A stretch of DNA of 64,000 nucleotides from CAWVWD01 sp965662365 (GCA_965662365.1 CBFIHR010000012.1:8542-72541), one strand, 5' to 3'; counted from the first letter of the stretch, positions 8,769-18,100 are shown. The notes: generated by a model from the letters alone, not told the origin. Translations and numbers: made by a program.

Positions 8769-11207
8769 TTGAAAAATCGCCTCAAGAAATATTACAATTT
8801 ACTATTCAAGCAGCATAAACGCAAAACATGGTTTGCTTTGCTTTTTTTATTAATAATCTATTGGCAAATCCTCCCAAATCCATTATTTAATGACCCGACA
8901 AGCTACGTTTTAGAAGACAAAAATGGCAATCTGCTCGGTGCAAGAATCACTACCGATGGTCAGTGGCGTTTTCCAGAAACGGATCATGTTCCTGACAAAT
9001 TTGCGAAAGCAATCGTTGCCTTTGAAGACAAACGATTTTGGTATCACTTCGGTATTGATCCAATTGGAATTGGTCGAGCGATAAAACAAAATATTCGAGA
9101 AAAATCCATTGTCAGCGGTGGCAGTACCATCACAATGCAAGTCATTCGCCTTGCTCGAAAGGGCAAATCTCGCAACCTCCGGGAAAAGCTCATCGAAGCA
9201 ATTTTAGCAACTCGATTAGAAGTCGGTTATAAAAAATCAAGTATTTTAAAACTCTACGCTTCTTATGCACCTTTCGGCGGAAATGTCGTCGGTATTGATG
9301 CCGCTTCGTGGCGATATTATGGTAAATCTGCCAAACTATTATCTTGGTCAGAAGCCGCAACTTTAGCCGTTTTGCCCAATGCCCCAGCCCTGATTCACCC
9401 AGGTCGAAATCGGGACATACTCGAAGCCAAACGCAATCGGTTATTGGATAAACTCTTAGAACGAGGTGACATCGACAGCACAACTTGTCAACTGGCCAAA
9501 ACAGAACCGATACCTGATCAACCATTGCCGTTACCGCAGTTAGCTCCACATTTATTGGATCGGGCTTTCGCCAATTATAGATTCGGAAACGGTCAAAAAA
9601 CTCGACTCCAAACGACGATTAACAAAAACTTACAACAGCGAGTCAATCAAATTGCCCTGCGATATCATCAGTCCCTTTCGGGAAATGGTATTCACAACAT
9701 TGCTGCTTTGGTAATTGATACCAAAACGGGCGAGACATTGGCGTATTTAGGAAATATTGAAGGTAAAAATGCTAACGAAAGTCATGGTCAAGATGTCGAT
9801 ATTATCACTGCACCTCGAAGTACTGGAAGTATTTTAAAACCATTTTTATACGCTTTGATGTTGGACGAAGGATTGATTACGCCAACAGCTTTAGTGTCAG
9901 ATATTCCGACACAATTACACAATTATCGACCAGAAAATTATAAGCAAACTTACGATGGAGCGGTGCCAGCAAAAATGGCGATTTCTCGCTCGCTGAATGT
10001 GCCGCTTATCCGATTATTACAACAGTACGGCTTAGAAAAATTCCATTTCAATTTGCAAAACTTAGGTATGACGACGATTAAAAAAAATGCTCGTCATTAC
10101 GGTTTGCCGTTGATTTTGGGTGGAGCAGAAGGTAATCTTTGGGAACTCACGAGTATTTATGCTTCAATGGGCAGAACCTTGAATAACGCTTATGCCGAAA
10201 ATGGATTATATAATCCTGAGGACTTCCGAAATGCTCATTATTTAACTACTACTATTTCGGAACAAGCGAAAGCGAAAACAGACAAAATACCAAGTAAAAA
10301 ATGGGTTGAAACACCACCAAAATTAAGTGCTGCTGCAATTTACGGAGCTTTCGAAGCGATGCTCGAAGTCGAACGACCAGCGGAAGATGGCTCCTGGGAA
10401 ATATTCCAAAGTAAAAAAAGAATTGCATGGAAAACGGGAACTTCATTCGGTTTTCGTGATGCGTGGGCAATTGGCGTAACACCTCAATATACGGTCGGTG
10501 TTTGGGTCGGCAATGCAGATGGCGAAGGACGACCAGACTTAGTTGGTGTTAAAGCCGCAGCACCGATTTTGTTTGATATTTTTGATAATTTGAAAACGCC
10601 AACATGGTTTGACCCGCCTTTTGATGAAATGGTCGAAATGCCGATTTGTGCGGAAAGTGGCTTTCGCCCAAAAACGATTTGTGAACATATTGATACGATT
10701 TTAGTACCGAAAACTTGCGAACGTTCTGCCGTTTGTCCGTATCACAAAACGGTTCATTTTGATACTCAAAATAATCGAGTTCACGGCAATTGTGTCACGC
10801 CTTCACAAATGATTCACAAATCGTGGTTTATCTTGCCGCCTGTCGAAGAGTTTTACTACAAAACTAATAATCCGAATTATCGTGTTTTACCAGCTTATCG
10901 CCACGATTGTCAAGCCACGATTGTCAACGATCATACGATGCGAATGATTTATCCGAACCAAAATAATATGAAAATTTTTGTTCCTATTGAGTTAGATGGA
11001 ACATTAGGAAAAACGATTTTTGCCGTTGCTCACCGAAAACCAAACACGACGATTTACTGGCATTTGGATAATGAATATTTAGGTAGCACCGAAACGTTTC
11101 ATGAACTGGAGCTGCGACCAGATGTCGGAAAGCATCGACTGACGTTGGTGGACGAAAGCGGAACTTCGATTGAAGTTGATTTTGAGATTTTAGGACGACA
11201 GGAGTAA
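8769..11207 (+). CDS. pbpC: Penicillin-binding protein 1C
   Basis: Bifunctional murein glycosyltransferase/transpeptidase on the periplasmic side of the inner membrane. The parts in order are an N-terminal anchor (TWFALLFLLIIYW, about residues 20-32), a family 51 glycosyltransferase with FEDKRFWYH near residue 85 and GGSTITMQV near 116, and a transpeptidase with SILK near 353, SLN near 402 and KTG near 554. The C-terminal BiPBP_C domain has a four-cysteine segment (ICAES, TICEH, KTCER, AVCPY) near residues 625-660. The start is TTG at 8769; no in-frame ATG precedes the anchor. The 812-residue length is normal. The class is often associated with alpha-2-macroglobulin partners, none of which is adjacent here. 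Confidence 0.95.
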   Translation: MKNRLKKYYNLLFKQHKRKTWFALLFLLIIYWQILPNPLFNDPTSYVLEDKNGNLLGARITTDGQWRFPETDHVPDKFAKAIVAFEDKRFWYHFGIDPIGIGRAIKQNIREKSIVSGGSTITMQVIRLARKGKSRNLREKLIEAILATRLEVGYKKSSILKLYASYAPFGGNVVGIDAASWRYYGKSAKLLSWSEAATLAVLPNAPALIHPGRNRDILEAKRNRLLDKLLERGDIDSTTCQLAKTEPIPDQPLPLPQLAPHLLDRAFANYRFGNGQKTRLQTTINKNLQQRVNQIALRYHQSLSGNGIHNIAALVIDTKTGETLAYLGNIEGKNANESHGQDVDIITAPRSTGSILKPFLYALMLDEGLITPTALVSDIPTQLHNYRPENYKQTYDGAVPAKMAISRSLNVPLIRLLQQYGLEKFHFNLQNLGMTTIKKNARHYGLPLILGGAEGNLWELTSIYASMGRTLNNAYAENGLYNPEDFRNAHYLTTTISEQAKAKTDKIPSKKWVETPPKLSAAAIYGAFEAMLEVERPAEDGSWEIFQSKKRIAWKTGTSFGFRDAWAIGVTPQYTVGVWVGNADGEGRPDLVGVKAAAPILFDIFDNLKTPTWFDPPFDEMVEMPICAESGFRPKTICEHIDTILVPKTCERSAVCPYHKTVHFDTQNNRVHGNCVTPSQMIHKSWFILPPVEEFYYKTNNPNYRVLPAYRHDCQATIVNDHTMRMIYPNQNNMKIFVPIELDGTLGKTIFAVAHRKPNTTIYWHLDNEYLGSTETFHELELRPDVGKHRLTLVDESGTSIEVDFEILGRQE

Positions 11208-11281
11208 TAAGTAACCGTTCACAAATAAATATGACCGACTACTTAAAATTATTTATATTAAAAAATATTCAACTATTCAAA

Positions 11282-12166
11282 ATGAAAATACTAAACTTCG
11301 GTTCGATAAATATTGATTATGTCTATTCCTTATCACATTTTGTACAACCTGGTGAAACGGTTGCCAGTAAATCGTTTCAGACTTTTATCGGTGGTAAAGG
11401 TTGCAATCAAAGTGTAGCTATCGCAAAGGCTGGCGTCGAAATATTTCATGCAGGAAATATTAGCGAAAGCGGTTTATTTATCAAAAAACAACTCGAAGCA
11501 TGGAACGTCAATACGCAGTTTATTCACATTGTAGAAGAGACAACTGGTCATGCGATTATTCAAGTCAATGACGATGGAGAAAATGCGATTATTATTCATG
11601 GTGGAGCAAATCGAACGATTTCAGAAACACAAATTGAAGCAACCTTAGCTCATTTTAAGAAAGGTGATTTTGTAATTTTACAAAATGAAATCAATAATAT
11701 CGCTCCTATAATTGCGAAAGCAAAGGAAAAAGAAATGACGATTTTTTTTAATCCTGCACCAATGACAACTGCCGTTCATGATTATCCTTTAAACTTGGTG
11801 GATTACTTCATTGTGAACGAAACGGAAGGGCAACAATTGACCGGGGAGAAGGATATCAAATCTATTATTCATAAAATGAAAACGACTTACCCAAATGCTG
11901 GAATCATTATGACTTTGGGTAAAAAAGGTGTAATTTATACCAAAGCAGACGTGTGGATCGAACAACCGGCTTTTGAGGTTGATGTTGTTGATACAACTGG
12001 TGCGGGCGATACGTTTATTGGTTATTTTGTGGCAAATTTGAGCCAAGAAAAAACCATCGAATCTGCTTTAAAAATCGCCAGTCGTGCTGCTTCAATAACT
12101 GTTACTCGAAAAGGGGGAGCTGTTTCGATTCCGACTTTTGGAAATGTTGATGGCTTGACGTTATGA
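11282..12166 (+). CDS. rbsK: Ribokinase (PfkB-family sugar kinase)
   Basis: ATP-dependent sugar kinase of the PfkB/ribokinase family, most likely making ribose-5-phosphate. It begins KILNFGSINIDYVY and has the ribokinase GGKGCNQSVAIAKAG near residue 36 and the PfkB signature with the catalytic aspartate, DTTGAGDTFIGYF, near residue 240. The open frame extends 17 codons upstream, but the ATG at 11282 starts exactly at the first conserved strand and gives a normal 294 residues. No ribose transporter or regulator is adjacent, so the substrate within the family is not certain. Confidence 0.88.
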   Translation: MKILNFGSINIDYVYSLSHFVQPGETVASKSFQTFIGGKGCNQSVAIAKAGVEIFHAGNISESGLFIKKQLEAWNVNTQFIHIVEETTGHAIIQVNDDGENAIIIHGGANRTISETQIEATLAHFKKGDFVILQNEINNIAPIIAKAKEKEMTIFFNPAPMTTAVHDYPLNLVDYFIVNETEGQQLTGEKDIKSIIHKMKTTYPNAGIIMTLGKKGVIYTKADVWIEQPAFEVDVVDTTGAGDTFIGYFVANLSQEKTIESALKIASRAASITVTRKGGAVSIPTFGNVDGLTL

Positions 12167-12215
12167 TAACTCAATTAAAATCGCCGTGCGTTAACACATT
12201 AATACAATAATAAAA

Positions 12216-12899
12216 ATGAAGAAAAAACTAAGTCGTTTGTGTGTCTTGTTTATGGAAAAAGCGGTAGCGGAAGATGCGCCGATTATGAAGGGTTATATGC
12301 GAAATCAGTTTGAGTTTTTTGGGGTCAAAAAACCTGCTCGAATGAAAATAGGCCAAGATTTTTTTAAAGAATTTGGTCAACCGACAATACAAGAAATTCC
12401 TGCTTTTGTGCAGTTTTTGTGGCAGCAGCCGGAGCGAGAACTACAGTATTTCGGTAACGATATAAATGAAAAATACGTTACAAAATTTCCAGAATCGTAT
12501 TTGAGTCATATCGAATATTGCATTACGCATAAATCTTGGTGGGATACGGTTGATACCTTGGCGATTCGGGTTGTCGGGGAGTTTTTTAAGGTATATCCAG
12601 ATTTGCGGGAAGCGACGACCGAAGGTTGGATAAACTCTGATAACTTTTGGTTGCAACGAGTAGCGATTATTCATCAATTAAAATACAAGGAAAATACAAA
12701 TACAGGAATGCTGTTTGCTTACTGTGAGCAAATGAAGGAAAGTCAAGAGTTTTTTATTCAAAAAGCCATCGGTTGGGCATTGCGAGAATACTCAAAAACG
12801 GATGCAACAGCTGTAGTGAACTTTGTTTTAAATACGGATTTGGCGAAATTTTCTAAAAAAGAAGCCTTAAAATGGTTAAAAAACAAAGAGAAATTGTAA
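12216..12899 (+). CDS. AlkD-like DNA alkylation repair protein
   Basis: HEAT-like-repeat DNA glycosylase of the AlkD family, which removes 3-methyladenine and 7-methylguanine without base flipping. Visible family marks are the opening YMRNQFEFFGVKKPARM, the central HKSWWDTVDTLA carrying the catalytic-site Trp and Asp, and DNFWLQRVAIIHQL with the conserved Arg. The C-terminus has QKAIGWALREYSKTD, a standard helical-repeat sequence. The 227-residue length is typical. It is 49 bases downstream of the ribokinase gene and could be co-transcribed. Confidence 0.92.
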   Translation: MKKKLSRLCVLFMEKAVAEDAPIMKGYMRNQFEFFGVKKPARMKIGQDFFKEFGQPTIQEIPAFVQFLWQQPERELQYFGNDINEKYVTKFPESYLSHIEYCITHKSWWDTVDTLAIRVVGEFFKVYPDLREATTEGWINSDNFWLQRVAIIHQLKYKENTNTGMLFAYCEQMKESQEFFIQKAIGWALREYSKTDATAVVNFVLNTDLAKFSKKEALKWLKNKEKL

Positions 12900-12964
12900 C
12901 CATTCTTATTACCAACCTTTTACACTACTATTTTAAAAATGTAGGTTATTATTGTAAAAAACAA

Positions 12965-12972
12965 TAATTTTG
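12965..12972 (+). promoter_or_regulatory. -7 box upstream of the DksA-like gene
   Basis: TAATTTTG fits TAnnTTTG and lies 34 bases before the ATG at 13007. The -33 position is not convincing. Confidence 0.4.
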
Positions 12973-13006
12973 CAGGAACTCAATGATATAATAAAACCAA
13001 AATGCT

Positions 13007-13333
13007 ATGGCAAAAGTCTTAAAGAAAATTAGATATTCTGATGAAGAATTAATGGAGTTCAAACGATTGATTAATAAGCGTATTTTTCATTCTAAAATCA
13101 TCTTGAAATACCATGTAGATGAACACAAAAAAAATCCTGATGATTTGGAAACATTTTCTCAAATTGCCGTGCAACGCTATATGATTGACGAATTGAGAGA
13201 GGCCTTAGAACGTATTAAAGCTCGTCGTTTTGGAGTCTGTGAAAAGACTCGACAACTGATTGATAAACCGACGTTGATGTTGTTGCCTTACGTTCGCACA
13301 ATTGAAGATGCGGAGATTTTATTGGGCAAATAA
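13007..13333 (+). CDS. DksA/TraR-like protein lacking the zinc cysteines
   Basis: DksA/TraR proteins bind the RNA polymerase secondary channel through a coiled coil and carry a four-cysteine zinc finger. This 108-residue product has the family layout: the opening RYSDEELMEFKRLI, a helical hairpin, then ALERIKARRFGVCEKTRQLIDKPTLMLLP, which parallels the usual ...YGICRVTGKLI...LRAVPHA segment. Only one of the four cysteines remains (Cys78); the others are replaced, and the inter-coil acidic region is shortened. It is therefore a degenerate or zinc-independent paralog. The product is basic overall. It is followed by a 33-bp palindrome that can act as terminator. Confidence 0.78.
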   Translation: MAKVLKKIRYSDEELMEFKRLINKRIFHSKIILKYHVDEHKKNPDDLETFSQIAVQRYMIDELREALERIKARRFGVCEKTRQLIDKPTLMLLPYVRTIEDAEILLGK

Positions 13334-13341
13334 ATTTGTAC

Positions 13342-13374
13342 AAACCTGACAAGTTTTGAAAACCTGTCAGGTTT
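13342..13374. repeat. 33-bp palindromic dispersed repeat, copy 1
   Basis: AAACCTGAC and GTCAGGTTT arms enclose AAGTTTTGAAAACCT. It lies between the converging DksA-like and osmC genes, where it can act as a two-way terminator. Four other 33-bp copies occur in the window (42094, 55633, 59494, 60330). Confidence 0.85.
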
Positions 13375-13380
13375 CTCGCA

Positions 13381-13785
13381 CTACTCACCTGAGACAATCT
13401 CAAATGAATTCGTAATTTCCACTGTGTTTTCTAACATTTTCGATACCGAACAATATTTATCCATAGATAAATCAATCGCCCTTTTTGCCTTAACCTCGTT
13501 CACATTTCCATAAATAATATAATGCACATTGATTTTTTTGAACGTTTTCGGTACTTTATCTTCGTGTCGTTCGCCCTCAATCACGACTTTAATATCTTCA
13601 ATTGGTTCTCGCTGTTTTTTCAAAATCAGTACAACATCAATCGTACTACAACCGCCTAAAGCCGTCAAAATCATCTGCATCGGTCGCATAGCTTTGGTCG
13701 TTCCATCTAATAAGACCCGGTGACCATCTTCGTTGACCGCTTCCATCAATAAATGATCGTCTAATCTTGCTATTTCTATTTTCAT
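13381..13785 (-). CDS. OsmC/Ohr-family peroxiredoxin-like protein
   Basis: Small thiol-dependent peroxidase family (OsmC) that reduces organic hydroperoxides. Both family cysteines are visible: ALGGCSTIDVVLILKKQ (about Cys47) and MDKYCSVSKMLEN (about Cys111). The 134 residues and the strand-rich N-terminus DDHLLMEAVNEDGHRVLLDG are normal. The gene converges on the DksA-like gene across a palindromic repeat. The osmC and yhfA-type subgroups are hard to separate by eye, so no symbol is assigned. Confidence 0.88.
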   Translation of the reverse strand: MKIEIARLDDHLLMEAVNEDGHRVLLDGTTKAMRPMQMILTALGGCSTIDVVLILKKQREPIEDIKVVIEGERHEDKVPKTFKKINVHYIIYGNVNEVKAKRAIDLSMDKYCSVSKMLENTVEITNSFEIVSGE

Positions 13786-13890
13786 ATTTTTTATAATTTT
13801 CCTATTCGCTTTCGCTAAATGTAGATTCGTACAAATTTACAGTTTGTAAATTGAATTTAGATTATTCATTTATAAATAAACCTTAAACCT

Positions 13891-13898
13891 TACTTTTG
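13891..13898 (+). promoter_or_regulatory. -7 box upstream of rnhB
   Basis: TACTTTTG fits TAnnTTTG and lies 26 bases before the rnhB ATG. No clear -33 TTG. Confidence 0.4.
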
Positions 13899-13924
13899 TA
13901 AAACTAATCACAAATCACTAAAAA

Positions 13925-14530
13925 ATGCTATTACCATATTTTAATAAAGACTTAATCGAAGCCGGTTGTGACGAAGCTGGTCGAGGTTGTTTGGCAGGTC
14001 CCGTGACAGCTGCGGCGGTTATTTTACCAAAGAATTTTTCGCATCCGATGCTGAACGATTCTAAAAAACTTACCGAAAAACAACGAGATAAATTGCGACC
14101 AATTATCGAAAAAGAAGCAGTTGCATGGGCTGTCGCCTCGTTGACACCTGCTGAAATCGATGTTCATAATATTTTGAATGCGTCTTTTTTGGCGATGCAC
14201 CGAGCGATAAAACAACTTACAACAACGCCCGAAAGTCTATTAATCGACGGCAATCGGTTTAAAACGTATCCGAATATTCCACATCATTGTATTATCAAAG
14301 GTGATGGAAAATACTTGAATATTGCAGCGGCTTCTATTTTAGCAAAAACACATCGGGACGATTATATGAAAACATTGGCTAAAGAATTTCCAGTCTATGA
14401 TTGGCACAAAAATAAAGGTTATCCGACTAAAGCACACCGCACCGCAATCGTTCAGCATGGAAGTTGTGAGCATCATCGCCAAAGTTTTCGATTATTACCC
14501 TTAGCCGTACAAGGAAAGTTTGATCTATAA
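13925..14530 (+). CDS. rnhB: Ribonuclease HII
   Basis: Endonuclease that cuts the RNA strand of RNA-DNA hybrids and single ribonucleotides in DNA. The catalytic DEAGRGCLAGPV lies at residues 17-28. The other acidic residues are in LLIDGNRF near residue 101 and in SILAKTHRDDYM near residue 139, with the late motif WHKNKGYPTKAHRTAI near 160. The 201-residue length is normal. The ATG follows an A-rich stretch with no Shine-Dalgarno sequence, as expected in this phylum. Confidence 0.96.
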   Translation: MLLPYFNKDLIEAGCDEAGRGCLAGPVTAAAVILPKNFSHPMLNDSKKLTEKQRDKLRPIIEKEAVAWAVASLTPAEIDVHNILNASFLAMHRAIKQLTTTPESLLIDGNRFKTYPNIPHHCIIKGDGKYLNIAAASILAKTHRDDYMKTLAKEFPVYDWHKNKGYPTKAHRTAIVQHGSCEHHRQSFRLLPLAVQGKFDL

Positions 14531-14647
14531 TTATAGTAAAATTATCTCCCAACCAAATATTTTAGAAACTGTTATTTTTTAGTATTTTAAGCGGTCGTAT
14601 GAGTACATAAATCGTTTGGTTATTAGTCATAAAAATTATAAATCATA

Positions 14648-15265
14648 ATGAAAGCCATTATAAATTTAATTATCGGGGTTGCCATTGTTATCGTTCTGAT
14701 GATATTTACGGGAATGTTGAATAAAGACCAGTTGTTGGACTTGTTCGCAGGAGAAATCCAAATGGGGGAAACTGAAACCAGTTATAAAGAGGAGGATTTT
14801 ATTAATGTTTTTGATGTGATTTTGGGTGAAATGAAAGTTGCCGATACCTCTCGAACAGAGTTCAAACGCACCCGAGGTTTTGGTTGCAATAGTGCGTATG
14901 TGGTGACAGAAACACAAGCAACGGTAAAGTATGAGGTAAAATCAAGCCCAGATTTATTCTATGTCGATGTTGAAAATAAAACCTATTATGTATCAGATGA
15001 TTTGGGGGTAAGCTACCATGAAGCCGATAGACGACAGCGGACTTATGTCGAAGAAAGTAACTGTATCAAAGAAAAAAATCTTCGCCCAGAAGATATTGAG
15101 CGTTCCAAAAATATAGCTGAACGCAACTTTATAAAATCTATCGAAACTTCTGAAAAATGGCAAGATGCAAAAGCTCGATTTGTCGTCGTCAAAACACAAT
15201 TACTGGATAAATTAGTCGATGCAGGATTTAATGAAAAGCCACCGACCGAAGAATTTTTAGACTGA
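14648..15265 (+). CDS. Membrane-anchored DUF4230-like protein
   Basis: A 205-residue protein with one N-terminal hydrophobic helix (INLIIGVAIVIVLMIFTGML, about residues 4-23) that may anchor it in the inner membrane. The rest is periplasmic or extracytoplasmic. The middle (AYVVTETQATVKYEVKSSPD, then LFYVDVENKTYYVS) resembles DUF4230 beta-strand proteins, and a helical region follows with basic and acidic residues. Two cysteines (FGCNSAY and SNCIKEK) could form a disulfide. Function is unknown, and the DUF assignment is by resemblance only. Confidence 0.7.
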   Translation: MKAIINLIIGVAIVIVLMIFTGMLNKDQLLDLFAGEIQMGETETSYKEEDFINVFDVILGEMKVADTSRTEFKRTRGFGCNSAYVVTETQATVKYEVKSSPDLFYVDVENKTYYVSDDLGVSYHEADRRQRTYVEESNCIKEKNLRPEDIERSKNIAERNFIKSIETSEKWQDAKARFVVVKTQLLDKLVDAGFNEKPPTEEFLD

Positions 15266-15277
15266 TAATAGATTATA

Positions 15278-15317
15278 AGTAGTAGGTCATAAGCAAGTGA
15301 TATTATTGCCTACTACT
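15278..15317 (+). terminator. Hairpin after the DUF4230-like gene
   Basis: AGTAGTAGG (15278-15286) pairs with CCTACTACT (15309-15317) across a 22-base loop. The T run after it is poor, so termination is plausible but not certain. Confidence 0.4.
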
Positions 15318-15512
15318 CAAAAAACTGACATCATTTTTACTTTATTTACGCCTCATTTTTTGAAAAAATAATATCAACTATATGGCTTCAAAAAAGCACA
15401 TCGATAAAAATTTATAATTAATTGATAATCAACTATTTAAACAACCTTTCTAATGGTTTTTTTCAAAACCTTTTTCATAAAAAAAACGCTTTAAAAAACA
15501 ATTAAATTTTCG

Positions 15513-15520
15513 TATCTTTG
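15513..15520 (+). promoter_or_regulatory. -7 box directly before gyrB
   Basis: TATCTTTG ends five bases before the gyrB ATG, with TTTA at the expected -33 position (19-base spacing). If used, the transcript would start at or next to the start codon, giving a leaderless mRNA. Confidence 0.5.
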
Positions 15521-15525
15521 CTGTT

Positions 15526-17505
15526 ATGGATTTGAATGAAGAAACTCAAGATTTAGCACAGCAAAACGCTGATTATGGAGCGGAACAGATTACCGCTCTG
15601 GAAGGCTTAGAAGCGGTGAGAAAACGTCCCGGAATGTATATCGGTGGAACGGACGGACACGCTTTACATCATTTGGTTTATGAGGTAATTGATAACTCAA
15701 TTGATGAACATTTGGCTGGACATTGTTCGGAGATTGAAGTCATTATTACGAAAAAAAATGGAATCCGAGTAACAGATGACGGTCGAGGAATTCCAGTAGG
15801 AATGCACACTAAATTACAGAAATCTGCTTTAGAAGTCGTTATGACGGTTTTACACGCAGGTGGAAAATTCGATAAAAACTCTTATAAAGTTTCTGGTGGT
15901 TTGCATGGTGTTGGTGTTTCTTGTGTGAACGCTGTTTCAAGTTTATTAAAAGCAGAAGTTCACCGTGAAGGAAAAGTCTATCAACAAGAGTATAGTCAGG
16001 GAAAACCCTTGTATCCTGTCAAACAAGTTGGTGAAACGAATAAACGGGGAACTATCATTGAATTTCAACCTGATGTTGAAATTTTTGAAGTGTTAGTTTA
16101 CAGTTTCGATACTTTATCTACTCGTTTGCGAGAGTTGTCTTACTTGAATAGTGGTCTAAAATTAATCTTGACAGACGAACGGGATATTGATTCAGAAACC
16201 GGCAAACCTCGTTCTGAAGTTTACCTGTCAGAAGGTGGATTGAAAGAATTTGTTGAGTATTTAGATGCTTCTCGCCAAAAATTAATCGAAGAACCGATTC
16301 ACGTTACAGGAAAAGAGAAAAATGTAGAAGTTGAAGTTGCATTACAATACAACACTTCTTACACCGAAAACATCATGTCGTTTGTAAATAATATCAACAC
16401 TCGTGACGGAGGAACACATGTCAGTGGTTTTCGTCGTGCGGTGAATCGTTTATTCAAACAATATGGCGAAGAAAATGGCTATTTTAGCAAATTGAAGTTT
16501 TCTATTTCGGGTGATGATTTCCGGGAAGGTTTAACGTCAATTATTTCGGTAAAAGTTGCCGAACCGCAGTTCAAGTCTCAAACTAAAGGAGAATTGATGA
16601 ATTCGGAGGTAACTGGTGTTGTTTCCAGAATTGTTGGTAATATTTTGAAGCATTACTTGGAGGAAAATCCTAAACAAGCTAAGAAAATTATTGATAAGGT
16701 TATTTTGGCAGCGACGGCACGAAATGCAGCGAGAAAAGCTCGTGAAATGGTACAACGCAAGAACGTTTTGACGGGAAGCGGTTTACCAGGAAAGTTAGCC
16801 GACTGCTCTTCTCGACAACCTGAAAGAAGTGAAATTTTCTTAGTTGAGGGAGATTCGGCAGGTGGAACAGCGAAACAAGGTCGTGATCGTAATTTTCAAG
16901 CGATTATGCCGCTTCGTGGTAAAATCTTGAACGTTGAAAAGGCTTTAGAATACAAAATTTACGAAAACGAAGAGATTAAAAATATTTTCACAGCACTGGG
17001 GGTTTCTATTGAAGAAAAAGACGGCGAACGCCATTTGAATATAGAAAAATTACGCTATCACAAAGTCGTCATCATGTGTGATGCCGATGTCGATGGTTCT
17101 CACATTGTGACGTTAATTTTAACTTTCTTTTTCCGCTACATGCGACCGTTAATTGAGCAAGGCTATATCTACATTGCAGCACCGCCTTTGTACTTAGTAA
17201 AGAAAGGTAAAAACCAGCGTTATTGTTGGAATGAAGAGGAAAGACAAGCCGCTGTAAAAGAGTTTGTAGGAGATAAAGGCAACGAAAGTTCAGTCAAGAT
17301 TCAACGATACAAAGGTTTGGGAGAGATGAATGCGGAACAACTTTGGGATACAACAATGGATCCTGACAGAAGAACGCTTCGCCGTGTCGATATCGAAGAT
17401 TTCTCTGAAGTTGACAGAGTATTCTCAATGTTAATGGGTGATGAAGTACCGCCTCGTAGAGCGTTTATCGAAGCAAATGCAAAATATGCAAATATTGATG
17501 TGTAA
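15526..17505 (+). CDS. gyrB: DNA gyrase subunit B
   Basis: ATPase subunit of the type II topoisomerase that introduces negative supercoils. Residue landmarks are the GHKL ATPase motifs VRKRPGMYIGG near residue 32, VIDNSIDEHLAG near 54, DDGRGIPVGMH near 85 and GGLHGVGVSCVNAVS near 124. The TOPRIM EGDSAGGTAKQGRDR is near 442, and the DADVDGSHI metal site is near 520. The C-terminus RRAFIEANAKYANIDV is of GyrB type, not ParE. The 659-residue length is normal for the phylum, without the insertion found in proteobacterial GyrB. No gyrA or recF is next to it. Confidence 0.97.
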   Translation: MDLNEETQDLAQQNADYGAEQITALEGLEAVRKRPGMYIGGTDGHALHHLVYEVIDNSIDEHLAGHCSEIEVIITKKNGIRVTDDGRGIPVGMHTKLQKSALEVVMTVLHAGGKFDKNSYKVSGGLHGVGVSCVNAVSSLLKAEVHREGKVYQQEYSQGKPLYPVKQVGETNKRGTIIEFQPDVEIFEVLVYSFDTLSTRLRELSYLNSGLKLILTDERDIDSETGKPRSEVYLSEGGLKEFVEYLDASRQKLIEEPIHVTGKEKNVEVEVALQYNTSYTENIMSFVNNINTRDGGTHVSGFRRAVNRLFKQYGEENGYFSKLKFSISGDDFREGLTSIISVKVAEPQFKSQTKGELMNSEVTGVVSRIVGNILKHYLEENPKQAKKIIDKVILAATARNAARKAREMVQRKNVLTGSGLPGKLADCSSRQPERSEIFLVEGDSAGGTAKQGRDRNFQAIMPLRGKILNVEKALEYKIYENEEIKNIFTALGVSIEEKDGERHLNIEKLRYHKVVIMCDADVDGSHIVTLILTFFFRYMRPLIEQGYIYIAAPPLYLVKKGKNQRYCWNEEERQAAVKEFVGDKGNESSVKIQRYKGLGEMNAEQLWDTTMDPDRRTLRRVDIEDFSEVDRVFSMLMGDEVPPRRAFIEANAKYANIDV

Positions 17506-17590
17506 AATAATACGTAAAATAGTTGACGATAAGTTACCGAGATTTCGGGGCAGATAAAAGTAGTTTTTATCACAAGTCATAAATATAAAA

Positions 17591-17626
17591 AAGGGTTTGA
17601 TTACTAAATATTGTAATCAAACCCTT
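17591..17626. terminator. Bidirectional terminator between gyrB and the PepSY-like gene
   Basis: A perfect 14-bp stem (17591-17604 with 17613-17626) with an 8-base loop is flanked by A and T runs. It serves the converging gyrB and PepSY-like genes. Confidence 0.85.
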
Positions 17627-17650
17627 TTCATTTTCTCCTCTCATTTCAAT

Positions 17651-18100
17651 CTAAAAGCCGTCGTCTTCGTATTCGACTACTTCTTTTTTCAGAACATTTC
17701 CTTTTGCATCCGTCGTTACTTGAAAGCTATCATCATCTGTACTCGCATCGACAATATACACTGATGAACCATCATTTTTATCTATTTTGACGATATACGT
17801 AATGTAATGTTCGCCCAAGGATTTTGTGATGCCATCCAAGATAATTGAAGGTAAATTCGCCTCCTCTAAAACAGTTGAGGTCTCTAACCATTTGCCTGTT
17901 TTATCAAATGTCGCCTCGAGGTACAACTCGCCTACCCAAAAGTTAGCGACATAATTGTCACCTACCATCCAATCTACGTATTCTGTTGATGGATACTTTG
18001 CTTTTAACGCCTTTTCAACATTTGCTGGAACGTCAGAATCTTGTGCAGTTACTCCTAGCTGTAAGAATAAGATTGCAAAAATAAATACTACATTTTTCAT
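17651..18100 (-). CDS. Secreted PepSY-like (BLIP-like) protein
   Basis: A 149-residue protein with a signal peptide (VVFIFAILFLQLGVTAQ). It contains two copies of the Bacteroidota PepSY-like pattern: VPANVEKALKAKYPSTEYVDW...YVANFWVGELYLEATFDKTGKW, and a second, weaker one from GITKSLGEHYITYIVKIDKN to the end. Such proteins are periplasmic and usually of unknown role. The tail is strongly acidic (VEYEDDGF). It converges on gyrB across a strong terminator. Confidence 0.82.
   Translation of the reverse strand: MKNVVFIFAILFLQLGVTAQDSDVPANVEKALKAKYPSTEYVDWMVGDNYVANFWVGELYLEATFDKTGKWLETSTVLEEANLPSIILDGITKSLGEHYITYIVKIDKNDGSSVYIVDASTDDDSFQVTTDAKGNVLKKEVVEYEDDGF

Noticed and set aside
9190..9549. 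119-codon minus-strand frame inside pbpC
   Set aside because: It overlaps the conserved glycosyltransferase coding region and has no recognisable protein pattern.
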